From positions 10,478,001 to 10,542,000 of the forward strand of contig JAGUCH010000003.1 of the NCBI GenBank assembly GCA_019096065.1: a DNA stretch of 64,000 nucleotides. The letters are read 5' to 3'. Positions 12,201 through 27,200 of this stretch are shown here, one piece after another (the first letter of the stretch is position 1; the number at the start of each line of letters is the position of its first letter). Below the pieces are notes generated by a model. That model saw only the letters and a program-made list of their open reading frames with translations. It searched no databases and was not told where the DNA came from. A program made the position numbers and the translations under genes. This DNA comes from Paracyclopina nana. Its lineage: Eukaryota; Arthropoda; Copepoda; Cyclopoida; Cyclopettidae.

Positions 12201-15200
12201 GGTCTCGTTTCCGTAAGTGAATACGCCAAGAACATTTCACATTTGACTTGAAAAATCTGTGATTCCGCGAAAGATTTGTTTATGTTTACAATTCGGCAGC
12301 AGAGCTTCCAGAAGGTTGTCATCGTAAAGCTTAATTAATTTGGCGGAATTCTAACACTTTTGGCAAAAAACAGGACTTACCTAACGTGGTCAATTTGACT
12401 AGTTGGACAACGGGGCAATCCTTGGTGATGTCCAAAAATGTGATTTCGCACTTGTATTCGCCCTCGTCGCTGGTTTTGAGCCCTTCGATTTGCAGCCTCG
12501 TGGTCGCATTGTTGGCCTCAAAAATGAGCTGCCCTCTGTCGACCAATTCCCCTTCGGCCTTGGCAAAGTTTGCTATTGGGCTGTAGACGTAGACCCTGCG
12601 ATTCTCCTTGTACCACTTGATTGAGTGAAAATCGCCGCACTCAGCCTGGTTAATCAAGCACGGAAGATTTACGGTGGCGCCAGCCTTCGATTTGACCTCC
12701 TCTCGCGTAGCACCTATAATTGATTAAAGTTAGATAATAAGCACCAAACAAAGTTTTAAGATTCAATAATAATTCGAGCAACAACACCTGGGAGTAATTT
12801 ATGAGGATATTTCTTTAGTTTATGCCATATCATCATCAAAATGATGATGGCCAAGCTGTGTCACATCCTATATTTTATACAATATATATAAAAGACGGGA
12901 ACTCGGTGCACATAGTGGAATTGGGTCATTTCTGGCTACTTGGCCCCTTTTCCTTGCCAAAATTCGGCCAATTTTTGCAGCAGCTGAACGAAGGAAGGAG
13001 ATTTATATGCAATGATATTTGAACGTGGAACCACTCTGACTTTTTTAGTTGCCTGAAAAAATGCCCCAAGACACGAAAGAAGAGCCCATCCTCAAATCTG
13101 AGGCCCAATCGAGTTTTGTCGCAATAAAAGTTGGCTTTTGTGCAATTGTCATTTTCGTTTCGCGCACGAGCGCACAAAACAATCATCAACAAGGAGAGTA
13201 TCTTCAGCCATATAACCATGGGGCTTTTGGCAACGCGAGGGCTCTCTCACTGCAGATTTGGCACCCATTTCTCCATAATAATGACACATTAAGCGAGCGC
13301 AGTGAAACCTTTATTATGAGAACACGTAAAAACTGAAAACAGAAGACAGAGGTTGCGTGATTTGTTTACACTCACTAATGTTCCGCAACTAGTGTGACTG
13401 TTCCACCTTTTTTACCATGTATGTGACTGTGGACGTCTATTTTTTCCCATATAGGACCAATGAATACGCGGGGAGTGTCGACCAAATGGAGCCTAAAGCT
13501 CATTACACACACATTACAAATGCATTGGTCCTGTATCTTACATCATCATCACCCCCGAACTATTCTAGGTATTTGATGACATCTCAATTGCTCGAGAAAT
13601 TGGAGGACCAAAGGGGTTGCTATGGAATGCTTAAGAGGGGGACAAAAGTGTGTACTAAGGCTATATGGGGAGGGAATACATAGCATGAAATTATTGGCTC
13701 AATCTTTTTTACAACTATTAAAGAAGCTCCAAATGAAATTCTCATGCTACTTTTACTACTTTCAAATGATGCTGAAAATTTGCATTCTTGCTGCTGGAGA
13801 AAAGAGGCAATCATACATATAAGGACTGAAAATGTGCTTATTTGGTATTCAAGTGAGCTGCTGACAGCTCAGCACACTGGAAAAATCGTGTTTCTATTCG
13901 TAAAACGTAACACTACTTCCACAGCAGCTCTTCTTGTCACTCATCCTCGAAATATTACTCACCAAGTAATGTATTCATGAAACTGTAATTTGCTGCTGCT
14001 GGTGTAAGGGTTACTGCTGAAGGCAAAAAAGCTAGCTAGCACTTTTCCCTTTGAGGACCAAAGATGTACTTCAGTAGTACATATAAGAGCCTTTCACTAT
14101 ACTAGATATTGTATTTTACAGGTGTAGCTTACACTTCCTGTAGCCAAAAAATCAAGCCCAAATACTTGCAATTCGTATTAGTGAATGTAGGGTCCATTCT
14201 TGGCATGTAAGGTAAGCTATGCTATGTAGTACACTCATTCTTCTTTAGGCTATTGTCCAAAATAGAAAGCAAGGCTTGTGTCAACACTCTTCAAGTCCCA
14301 TGGGAGACGGATCTTTGATACTGCTGGAAGTACAGCTCGATCAATCATAGTACAAGTCTTGCAAAACTGCATCTAGAAGTTGTGTAACCAACAAAAGTCT
14401 CTTCTTCTCAAACTTGTCACACAAATCTCCCAATGGCAATTTCCATGAGTACTTTATGCCTGTATTGAGACACAGGAGCCATACATTCTTTTGTGCCAAG
14501 ATTTGCGAGCCACACACAAGAATATTACAAGGAAATTTGATCCGTCACCTGACTGTCCAAGCGAAATAGAAAAAAAACCGAGAGAGAGAAGATGAAATGA
14601 GAAAGAAAGCTTTATGGTGGCACTGAGATAGCTGCACAGTTCTGGTGGTATAAAAAAGGGACTTTCAGCTGGCTTGAGAGTGAGCTAGGCCAGCTCTGGA
14701 ATACAAATCAAGTTAGCTCCTCATGGTCATTCGTATTCCACACTCCTTGTGTAAGCACAGTAGTCAAGTGCAGCTCTATACAGCTTTTAGGGGGAAGAGG
14801 CAGCTAGAAGAAGTAATGACCAGATCCCAGGCTGAAAAGTTGCTTGGCCAAACTTTTCTGTCATATACAAACTAAATTCAAAGTGGGAAAGCTTTTGGGC
14901 ACCCAGATTATACTTGCAATGACACCCAACCTTTCAAAACAAATCACTTGGCATTCAGGAAAATGGAGCCTCTTCAGAATGCAGATGGGATCAATCTATT
15001 TTCTTTGCATTTGAGCCTGAGTTTGGTTTTGGCACAGATGATGGGCCTTAAAACCATTTCTTTGCCTTTGTCAACACACAACTACTTCTATAAGTATAAA
15101 GTAGCTGGTTTGGATCCAAAGTTGGGTATATATTGCGGTTGACAACTTGTTTTCCTCTAGGCTTCATCTCATATCTGATTGACACTTCCATATCTATTGT

Positions 15201-18200
15201 GATAGCTTTGGTGGGGTCCACTAGATAATAACAGCAGCTCAATTGCCAGCTGGCAAGGGCTATACATTCGACCCATATTTATCCTGGCTTAGATATAACA
15301 CTCTTCATTTAGCCACACCAGCCAATTAAAACCTCCCTTTTTGTTTATATCAACATTTGACCAGATTTGGCTTATCACTTTGCACCTAAAATATGGTAAA
15401 AAAGCCAAAAATGTCAATGTTCAATTAAAACCTTCCCATTAATCTAAAAAGTATTTTGGCTAGATTTTGCAAATCAGTGAACGCCTGGAATTAAGCAAAA
15501 AAGCCAAATTCCTTCATCTTTCCACAGTTTAATCTAATCTTGATATTGATAGAAAAAGGATGTTTTCCCCTAATTTTTCGGTGAGATGGACATCATATTT
15601 GTTCCCTTGAATGCCATGCGGAGGAGAAGTATCTTGAGTCATTTCCCATTTCCATTTCAACAAGCAAACCGTTGCCGGAGGCTGCCTGATGTTTGTTGAG
15701 CAAACAGGAGGAATTTCGAGGCCACCGCGCACACTGTGCAGCTAGTGGCCTTCTTCGGCTAAATATTGAAATTCAGTCAATATTGGCACAAATCAGAAGA
15801 TCCACTTCCCCCGCAACCGATCTCACTATTTGGGACTTTTCCCAGATTCGAATCCCACAGTGGGCTGCTCGCGAGCAAAATGTTGGCCTTTAGAGTACAG
15901 TGGTGTAGAGGCCTTGTTCAACACACAAGAATTCCTCGGGGGGAAAAGGGAGAAGTATAACGTAATAAATACATAAAACCATGCCATTTCCCAGATTATG
16001 CTCTCAGCATTTTGCTAAGGATCAACAGTAATGGTGGAAATATGCATGATTTGTGAAAGGTGTCCCAAAATGCTTCAGAGTGGTGGAAATCTTCATCCTC
16101 CACGAGCCACGAGATGGATGGACTACCATTCAACATTTCTATTCAGCTTCTCACTGTATATTTTGCTGTAAAGGGAAAATGGCCCCAGTTACGAGGGTCA
16201 AAGTGCCCTCCCTGCATTTACTCTGCTGCATAGTATGCTACCATGCAAAAAAGGGAGATTCCAGCTGACAAAAGCTACCATTGAGTAACTTGCATTACCA
16301 TCATGTTGTTAAGCTAAAGCTGCAAATTGAGCATGCATGACAAATGCATGTTAATTCCCCAAACATTAGTTAAAATGCCTTTTTTCTGCCCATCCACATC
16401 ACTTGTTGTAATAAAGTGGAGCCATTTGTTTCAAATTAGCAAAAAACAGGTCTAGTTTCATTCGTGGATTCCTGCTGAGCGGATAATTGATGAGAACACT
16501 TAAATAGCAGTTGAAATGGAAAAAATGCTAGCTGCCCTTCAAAGATGTAGATGAAGTGCGCGTTAAGTCAAAAAGGATTTACAATTAGCATGGCATCTCT
16601 TTGGGATAACGCTATATAGAAATCAGCGCTACCAGATTGTTCATGGTTCGTTAGGCATATTGCATAAGATTATGCTTTGAAGGTACACATTTTCTCTAAC
16701 GAACCTCTTTGCCGCCATGGTGAAAAATGAGGCCTAATTTTGCCTTTAATTATCAGCTTAAAAAGTTTCGGTTGCATTGACACAGTGCAATTTGTTACTT
16801 CTGCACAGCATACTCTTCATAAAAGGTAGCATTAGATCAACTGAAAAAAGTGGAGGAAATGGATTTCCCCGGCTTATCTTCAGGGAGGCTGATATTCTCC
16901 ATTATTTACATATTGACGTTGTTGTTTTGCAGGCAAAGGAAACTCTCCTTCAAAAGTTTCCGGCAAACATTTCGGCAGTCAGAAAATGCATGCAGCCAGC
17001 TAAATTCTTCTTTTGGGTCAATCTTGAAGAAGTAGCAGAAAAAGTCTTTGGATGCAGACAAAGCTGGGCAAAGAACTGCAAGCCTGAGATTATATCCTCA
17101 TAAATTTCTCATATTATTCTCCCTCACTAAAAGCTGCATGTGTAGGTAGGAAGCAAATCCTGGGCATTTGCATATCAGCTCTCAAGCCATCGAAGCTTAC
17201 CTGAAAAAGGGCAAAATTCAGTCTGACATATAGTAGTACGACTACTTTCAGATTTTCCCAGACTAGGCTGAATAATATGTAGTGTGCTGCCAAAATGGCC
17301 CCTTCTTTTATTTAGCTGCTGCCATAAAAAGAAGAAGAAGCAAGAAGTTTGGGAAGAAAGGCAATTTCAAAAGACAGACCGTGGCCATTTAAAGTTTGCT
17401 AGCTCCAATTTAATACCATACAACTTTTGTCCTCTCTTATAGAATATTCCGACTTCATTCAAATGCCATCATCCAGTTAGTTTTGCTTGCTCGGCGCTAG
17501 ATGGCGCGCGTTGCGTAATGTTTGCTTCACCTAAAAGGAGGTGACAGATTGAACACTTTTTCCCTCCTAGATAAATAGAAGGGACAAAAAATGTCGATTG
17601 GCCCAGAACCGATATGTTTTCGTCAAGCCAAGCCGCACTTTTAGTGACACCCATCTACCATTGCCACAGCGGGAAAACATGCCCTTCAAAATGCCCAAAA
17701 AGTGCTGCCAAACAAAGCAAATTAAAAATAGCCAGAGTGCGTGTCTAATTAAGATTTTGGCACTTTTTTCTAGTCTGATGCCTCAAGATAGATCAATTTG
17801 GCGACACACCCAAAAATTAGGCGACGTTTAATCAGATTGTCATCGTATCTTCTTTGTGGAATTAAGGCGCCAAAAAAGCACCGAAAGATAATCAAAAGAG
17901 CCAAAAATGACACAGCATTCAACTAAAAATGTCGCCTCTGGAAGCGCTGTAAACAGTTAAGAAAAACATAAACAACAGATTAAAAAGATGCGAAACTAGT
18001 GCTGCTTCAAAAAGTCCCCAACTTCATCAGAATTGTTCAGTGCAAAAAGTGCTGCAAAAGTGCAAATTTGCAATAATGAGCGGAGGGTGCTGCTAATTTG
18101 AAATTGCTCACTGATTCCAAAGCGCAAAAGTTGGCGTGATTTCACGGAGGTCTCTCGTCTTAATTTAGGCACGAGATTGAGCCTGTACCAAATTCGTTTC

Positions 18201-21200
18201 ATATCTTGTGAGAGAAGAGCATTGATGTTATGGTGGAGTTTATTGCTTAGGGACTTGCTTTGGGTCATTGAGTCTGATCTGTAAAAAATTGACCGAAATG
18301 GAAATAGCTGATTAATTTGATTAATTTTCTGAACGTTTTTGTTTTTATTTCATGCTTGTCATCATGTGAATTAACCTATGCCATTTTTCTCGGATCAGAC
18401 TCTATGGCACTCAAGAAATGTATTCTGTCATATTTTTTATTAGCTATGTGGCAGTATAGATGCAATTAACGTCATCTTCTCAAATGTTCCCACCACAATA
18501 TCATTATTGCACTGTATTGTTGACAAATCTTAATGAATCGCGAATTCGTTCCAAGCACCGAATTTTCGGACTTTTAATTGATTTTAATTTTCTGCTAGCT
18601 TCGATATCTGATGTTCGCTGTGGTGGGAAAATTTGTACTAAAGACATGGAAGCTGAAAAAAGGCCATCTTGATGGTGGTGTATTTAAGCTATTCAAGGCT
18701 AATGAGATCAAGGAGCCGGAAAAGAAGCCGGAGAAATGTGCAAAAAAAGGCCAGAGAAAGCTGCTGGAAATTATCAATATTTTCGCTAAAAAATCAAACA
18801 CAAAATTCAACAGCCTTTTGTCAACCCTGTGAAAACGGCATTTACATATCTTCACCTGCCAAATGTTTGTTTTTGGCTGGGTAGGAGAAAAATGCATTTG
18901 CAAGCTAAAAAGCCGCCAATGATGGACTCATTTTTTGCTTTGTTCGAGACTGCGATGTAAAAAGGAGACATGGCTTCATTTCAATCATGCAAAATAGTCG
19001 CGGCCTTGCATTGGGCGAGTAGGCCCCCTGGTGGCGAACAAACAAATATCATACATCTTGTGGTGCAATGAAAAGCCATGTTTGTGCGTGCAACGATGAG
19101 CGATCGCGCGCTGTGCTCATCTTTTAATGCGAGATCACGAAAAAAGTAAGCTACTTTGTGTCACATATCACTTGCCGTTCAAATGCACAGTGGGCGAATT
19201 CCAAAATTGACAGAAAATTGCTTTTTCGCTGCTGTAAACATTTTTAATGGGCGCAATCTGATTTGTAAACGAATTGCGGCGTTAGTTGACGAAGAGCAGG
19301 AAAAAAGCAGCAAATGAGCTAATTATTCACACTTTTTTCCCCATGGAGTCAAGGCCAAGCACGTGCAATTGTAGGCAGTTACGAGCTCGCTATTAATGGG
19401 GGTGGCATCCAATTAATCATAAAGGTTGCCTGAAAATCAATGTCACGACTCCTCGACAGATTGTGAGGCGCAAATTGTGGGCGGCTCGATTTGACGAAAA
19501 AAAACCCCAAAAAAATGACACGCGAATGAGGGCAATTTTAAAAACGGCCAATTTGGCTAGAAAATAGTTTTCCGAGCGTTTTTACGCGCTCGCGGCCCAG
19601 TGTGCTATGTTGCCACTGCTATATACAACTTGGCCATTATATTGAAAGATAGAGATCTCCATAACACATGCTTTTCTTATATATAGGACATCCCACGCAT
19701 TTTCGATATATATTATGACCATGATTGAGGAGCTGCAGCCTCAAGGCTCCATTCATCAAATCAATCTACAAGAGTAGCAATAAATGTTGCTCTGCGTACA
19801 AATGGGTCTAGTCAGTGCTTAGCTATGACAAATTGGCAACTTTTTTATGCCGTTTCGCCTTGAAAGTCGAAAGTCGTTTAGGCCCTATTGAAAGTTCCTC
19901 GATCGTCATTATTGGTAGTACAATTCATATTCCAATCGCGCGATATTCGTGATTTGGCGCTGGGCGTGAAAACGAAATTGCCACAATGGGAAGTCAAAGT
20001 CACTTTTGCGCTCATATGGCACAAAGTGCAGAAACGTGTGGCCTCTCCTGCAAAAACTCACTTTCTATCATTTATCTCGGTGTATACTACATTCAATGAT
20101 ATTTTACTGCTTCAAAACAAAATATGCTACTTTAGATTGCTGCTGGAAATGAAATGCTTGCTTGCCCTTGCGGAAAGCGTGACGTTTCGCTGGTTTTTCT
20201 TAACTTGCAGCAAAGCAGCTCTTTACATTTATCCATTTATGCGATCTGCGAAATTAAAAGAAAACAGTCGACAAATTATATTGCTTTTGCATGCATGCAA
20301 ACAAGCTTTGTTTTCGTTGCATTGACGCGACACCTAGCGGACTAATTTTTTCTTAAAAAGGCAATATTAATAGCCATGGTGTGCTCAATAGGAAATCAAG
20401 CGAGAAACCTTTGAAAAAATACTTTCACTTGATTTCTTATCATGAGCTCATTATTTTTGTCAATGCAGGAAATGGATAGAACGTGTTTCATACACTTTTG
20501 CATGTACTATGAAAAAAGAATGGACTAATCTCGTCAAAGGAGGAGAAAATCACGCGCTTTAAAAAACGTAACAATAAAAACAAGAGATGCTCACTGTGGA
20601 ACAGATGAGCGCCTAAAAAACCCAATTTCAGCAGAAATTCCTTTATCTGGACCTGCAGATATGGCATAAAATGAAAAAGCATGACTGTGACATTAAAAAG
20701 TTGTACATTTTCCCGCTGTGGTCCCTTGTGGCATAATAATGGCGCTTCAGGATTATGAATCCCATAAACATCATGTTACACAAGTACACACACAGAGGGT
20801 TGAGGTCACGATCCCCACTACCTATTTTCGTGGACTTTTTGAAAGTGTCGATGTGAGATTCTCGTCAGACTCAAGGTTAAGATCTTAAATTTTTTCGCCA
20901 GGATACGTACAAACTGTACCTAGGAAACCTAGCCATTTTGGCGAGAATTGGACTTCGAGATTGGCTATGCAAAGAGGTGTGGTTCTCGCAAGATTTCTTG
21001 CGAGAAACTACGTCATCTCGCTGGACGGACCGGCACTCGCTTCTTGGTTCTCATTGGGATTCTTACATGAAAAAATGAGATCCTGACCTGCTCAATAGAA
21101 GCTAGCCGCTCCATATGGAAAATGAGAACTGCACATATGAAAAAAACAGTGTTTTTTTATTTTGGACTCAAATAAAAGGCCTATTGGCCTTGTCAATCAT

Positions 21201-24200
21201 ATTAAATTTATCTCATGCTAATTATGTAGTCTAAATGATAATTTTGAACTTAATTCTTCGGGGCTGCAGAGGAGCCATCAGCGCCATCAGATGAGTCCGT
21301 CAAGTATCTTCGCTCAGGGATTTCTCCAACGTTTTGATGAGAAGTGCTTGGAGTGACGTTGGAAGAGCTGGGGATGGGGCTTTTCTCCTTGGCGGAAGCT
21401 TTCCTCTGCTGGAATAAAGGATGAGTTAGGTTACATTTCATGTAAGTAAAAGGAATAATTGACAAAATCTTAATGAGGTTCTTATAAGGCTTTGAGGACT
21501 CACTGGGGGTTTTTTGGACTTATTGGCCACTTGGGCATCCTTCACGCTCCCATCTTCAGAAGACAAGTAGTCCTCTTCATTCCTGGCCGATGCTGCTGAG
21601 GATGATGTCTGCAAAATAAGAGCAATTGCAATGTAATTCAAAATAATAAAATATTGTGTATTCATACCTCGCTCGTTTCTTCTTCCTCAAGTTCCTCTTC
21701 CTGAGCCATGTTCGCCAAGTTCTTGCGAGCACGCTTTGCTTGGCTGGCAACACCAGTGAAGGGCCAGCATTGCTTGATGGCAGAGGCATTTCGCTTACGG
21801 GAGACTTGCTCTTCATCAGGAATGACCACTTCTGGGAGTTGAGCATTAGCATCTGCCGAGAACTCTTTGACTAGTTCACGAATGTCAGTTATTTCGTCCA
21901 AGACTTCCCTGTACAGGCGAGGCAACTGGAACGATGAAGTGATGTAAAAGTGATGTCCATATAAACTGACATGATCAACTTATTACCTCAGGCACAAATT
22001 GAAGCTTGTCAAAAGACAAATTCCTGTAGTCTTGGTCAAACAAGTGTGCCGCAACGCAAATGAGGCGGAGCATTTCCTTTTCATCAAGGATCTCGTAAGT
22101 ACTTTTTGAAGTCATGCTATCAAAAATGTGCTCCCTGGGAGTCACTTGCGGCAAGACATTGCTTGTGCTGGCGGCCTCTGCTTTGTAGCCATTCTTGATC
22201 TCCTTCCTCGTCTTGACTTTCTCAATGTGTTGCTCACGAGAAGGAACGACAGCTGTCTTAGGCAAAGTGTGTCTGTTGTGCATGTAGAATTGGAAATCCA
22301 TGTCAACGACTGCTTCAACTGCTTCATCTACATTGGCAGTATTGTTGACAGCGCAAGTAAAGAAATTGCCTCTGTCAGTTCCAAACGTGGTTGAGCAAGG
22401 CAGCCTTTGCTCAGACAAATGAGCAGCCTCAGTTCCTGGCAAGAGCTTCAGCATTTCCTCCACCATCGGAATGAGGTAGTTCTCATTCATTGCGTGAATA
22501 CCGGGAGGCAAAGGTCGCTTGTTGAACTGGAGCATCTTTGTCGAACTGAAATTATGTTTAATATTATGGGCTAAGTTCTTGCAAGAGTTAGGCTAGCTTA
22601 CTTCGGATTTTTCCCGTAAATCAAGTGGGCACGAGCGAGGGGAGTGAACAGAGTCATCACTATCGACTTTGCCATTGTGACATTCATGTTGGCCAGGGGC
22701 ATCTTCCTCAAGTAGGGTGCAATGAAGGCACAGATTTGTTCCTGAAAATGAAAAGAATGAAATGTCAAATATCAATTTGTTTCGGGGGGTTATGTCTCGT
22801 GAGAAAAGTACCTGGATGAAATGGCATGAAAAATAGATGTCACAAGCCTTGCCCATGAAGTTAAAAGCCACCGGTCGGAGCAGAATCATGCGACCTCGGC
22901 CACGAATGTCGGCTTTTCCAAAGAAGTTCTTCTGAGGAGAAACTGCAGCCACTTGCTCGGACACATTGCTCATTCTCTTGTCGATGCCTTTCGCGACTTT
23001 CTTCAAGTCCTGCAAGTGAATAAAGCATCATGAAATGTTATCTTACAAGAACCTGATCAACAATCATACATGCACATGCTGAAACTTGTTGTCCAGTTTC
23101 TTCTTAAGGTTGTTGTTGGAATTGTTGATGGCATCAATTATGTCCGTCTTGTCCTTCTCAGCATCAACTCGGATGCGTGCATACAGTCGCTGCAGTTGAT
23201 CGTCAAAATACTCCTTGGTAATGAAAGTGCCAGCACCAAGTTCCTGCAAGCAACGTGGTGCATAAGAAAGGTCGATCATTATCTTACAAGAAATGTTTGC
23301 ATCTTACCAAGATCACTTGATCTGCAGCAGGAGTTGCTGCTACTGATGGCAAAGACTCACGTCTCCCGGCAACAAACGTGAAATTGGGATCCTCCATTGC
23401 CGTGGTCGCTTCATCAGCAGATGAATTATTGTTGCCGTCTGGTCCAGAGTGCTCTCCAGATGTTGCTGTCAATGGCTGAGCAAACGTGGTGTTGGTCTCG
23501 TAAGACACAGATTTCGGGACGGGGGCAACTTGCAATTCGTCAAGATTGACCAATGATGTTTGCATTGCATCATCTCTGCTGCCCTGTTGTTGCGCAGATT
23601 GTGCTGGCATCGGCTGGGGCTGGTGAACCTTTGAAGGTGGTGGCGGAGGTCTAATAGGGTCACGAGTTATCGGTGTCATTTCCTCCTGTGATGATGATTG
23701 CGACGCAATAGAGGGTGCTCTTGATGGCACTTGTGATGGAGCTCTAAAATCCTCCGAGGGAGCTGCAGACTGCTCAGACGGAGCTCGTGATTGCCTTTCA
23801 GGAACTCGTGAGACCTCAGTTGGCGGTTGTGAGTGCTCAGAGGGCGCTCGGGAATGCTCCTCAGACGGAGCTCTGGAGACCTCAGACGGAGCTCTGGAGA
23901 CCTCAGACGGAGCTCTGGAGACCTCAGACGGAGCTCTGGACCGCTCAGACGGAGCTCGTTGCTCAATTGGAGCCTGCGAAGCCTCTGATGGGGCCCTTGA
24001 GCGCTCAGATGGGGCTCTGGAGGAGACAGATGCAGTCCGAGACTTGGATCTCCTGAGAGGAAGGTCAGCTTCCTTTGCCTTCAGCCGTTGAGAAGCCCTA
24101 GTTGCCGAAATGGCTGTCCGCACTTCTTCGTCCATGGAGGAACGATCGTCGGTGAGGTACTCCTTTGTGTTAGGGTTTAGCATAGCCTTTCTAGTCCTAA

Positions 24201-27200
24201 TTGTCCAAGGACGAAAGAGGAATGACTTCGTCTTCTTGTCTCGCTTCTCGTACATTACATCGGCCATGACTTTTTCGAACCATTCGTGCCGTATATTGGC
24301 CCAGCTTCTTATGAGTTCATCCTCATCCATATTGGCGACATCGGCATTCAGCTCCTTAACTGCTGCATCAACTCGAAATTGCTCGACTCCTAAAATTTGC
24401 ATTAAATGTGGGCATGAGAAAATGCAATTTCAAAATTCGTATCGATTACCTTTCTCGACTCTTGCAAACACTCGAATTTTCCTTAGGATTCCTCCAAAAA
24501 GAAGTGGAACCATTATTCCACGGTTCTCGCCAAGCCTTTTCAGAATCGGGAACGAGACGGCCTCAGTGAGTGGGATTCCATCGTTCACGGTGATATCCAC
24601 GGGCAGAAAGGAGAACACCGGTTCTTCGTCAAGGCAGGCGACGATAATTCGGTCGTAACTGATCGCAGATTTGCCAGGATTTTGCGACATTTTCCAAACG
24701 TTAATTTAGCGCGTCTGTGTGAATGGCGGTTATTTTAACCTGTGACCGTTTGACGATTTATTTTGAATTTCGCAATATTATTTTAATAAGCTGACTGTCA
24801 GATGGCTGTTAAGATCTCATGAAAATCTCGCAAGAATGTCGCATGTTTACATAATAAAAAAAAAAACAGCGGCAAAGACTGAGCAAGCTGAGACACGAAG
24901 CCAATTTGCGCAGCTGACCAAAATTGACACAAAGCCGTGAGATTCGCACATTTCAGCGAAATTTGGTGAGAAATCTCAGTCATCCTCCTTAAAATTCTCA
25001 ACTTTAACGCTGATGAATGCCACTGTTGAACACTCGACAATTTCGTCTCGCAAGTTACACACCAATTTTATGAGAACGTAAGTTGCTCTTTCATTTGCTT
25101 CCATCAATTGGTAAAGGCTTTTATTGATTACTTATTTCCTCATAGCATTTTTGCCATGCCGCCAAAAAAGAGACCTCGATCTCACTGGCACGATGCCGAG
25201 CAGCGCCGAACAAACCGCATGTTGGAGAAGTTGTCATTGAGCGTTGACAACATCAAGTCAAGTATTAGGACCGAAGCGTTAAAGATTGACAAGATCTTTA
25301 GACGAGATAGTAGCAAGTGAGTTCATTTTCATTTGAAATTGTCAATCACACTGTAATGCGTCAATTAAAACACAGGTTTTTCAGTGACGAGGATTTCGCC
25401 CCGATTCATGGACTGTACCAGCAAGAAGGACAGTTGACTGCCGTCAAAACTGAAATCGATGCTTTGATCCAAGCTGGATTCCTGACCAGCGATTCGGAGG
25501 ACTCAATTGCTCCTGTCGGTCTTGCGAGAGCTTCGCAAAGAATAGATGACACAACAGAAGAGGACGCAAGCGATGCCAATGTCAACACGTTTTATTTCGA
25601 CGTCAACGAGGATCCTGATGGCATCCCGGACCTGAGCACATCAACAAGTGAGGAGCCACAAGTTTCTCGCGAGGATGCAAGACGTCATAGAAAAATGATT
25701 TGCAATGTCGAGGGCTCACCATTGTCAGAGAATCCGGAAAGGGAGGGCTATTTGTTCGAAGGTTCATATTACCTTGACGCTGATTTTACGAAGATGCGCA
25801 TTGTCGACGATTATGGCTTCACTTCATGCGAAGAAGCTAATTCGCATCACTCTGACGACTCGCAAGAACCTGAGGGTAACAATGATGCCCCCGAAGCCAA
25901 CAACGAAGAGGTGGAAGTTGATGTAGTCAACGTCAGCTCAGGTGACGATGATGAAATAATTCAAGTTCCTCCTGTCCCTCCGGAGCCTGTAATTGAAGAT
26001 TTCGAAATTCCACTGTTTGAGGATAACGTGGAGGCCGACGACAAGAACGAGTTCATCAAGAATATGCCATTAACTTACAAGAACTTTCAGAGAATGGTAG
26101 CAAAAGAGGAAAGGCTTCCAACTCAGGCTGAGCGGAACAAAATGTTCTTTGAAATATTTGAAATTGTGTGCACCCGTAAATTTGTCACAGAGGATGGCAA
26201 AGAGGTCTTGTTCAACCTTTTTAGAGCTGAAATGGAGGAGCGTGGTCTCAGCTCTTACGACATTTGCAAGCTGCGTCTTGAGGGAAGCCATCCCAAGGTA
26301 ATGATGGAGTACGAGTTTAAGAACAATGACACAGGTGAGATTGTGAGGCATATCGGCGATAAGTATCCACGCAAACAATTTCCTCGCAAGAACTTTACCA
26401 AAATTTCTGAGTACGCATACATGAACATAAGCGAAGTTTGGAGCACAGTACGAGATCAGCACGTGAGCATTGAAAATTTCGTTCCTGGAAGGCACCTTGT
26501 CTTTTATATGGATGGCGTTCCTCTTTCGCATTCAGGCCCAGACCAGTTAAATGTAGTTGGCATGAAAATCCCCCCGTGTCGGCAAATCTACACTGTAGCA
26601 ATGCATGTCTATAAGAAGGAAAGTGGCCTTACACCTAACAAGATTGTCGAGAAGCTGATCCAGCAATGTAATGATGCGAATATGTCAATAAGGCGTTTCA
26701 TCGGCGATGCTCCTGTCCGCGCAAAGCTGCGTGGGCTGAAGGGACATGCTGGCACATATAGTTGCGAGAGGTGTGAAGCCAAAGGTGTGAGATATCAAAA
26801 TCGCACAATTTTCCCTCACGAGACGAAATCAGCACCCGCAAGAAGTAACACTTGGTGGAAGGACATTGTTCAGCAAATTGCCACAAGTGACATTCGCAAC
26901 TTCACCGAAGATGTGCTGAAAGGGGTGAATGCAGCCACACCACTAGCAATGCTTGATGGGTTCAATCTTATGACTGACTTTGTGTACGAGCCAATGCATA
27001 ATCTCTCAGGAGTTATCAAGCAACTCATGAAAGCTTTGCTCAGTGATCCAGGACCGAGACTGACTGCACAACAACTTCGCTTAATGACTAAGTTTGATGA
27101 TCGTTGGTGCCGCATTAATTTGCCCAGGGAGTTTAACCGACGTGCTAGGTCAATAATGGATAACTTTGTCAACTATAAATCTCAAGAGTTTATGGCCATT

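Larger units (their letters stand above)
12714..20809 (-). other. Intron 1, part 3' of the DNA transposon
   Basis: Non-coding as far as I can see; short open frames on both strands lack splice-supported or familiar coding sequence. CTCF-like sites are at 17494-17505 and 19022-19037. Confidence 0.6.
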
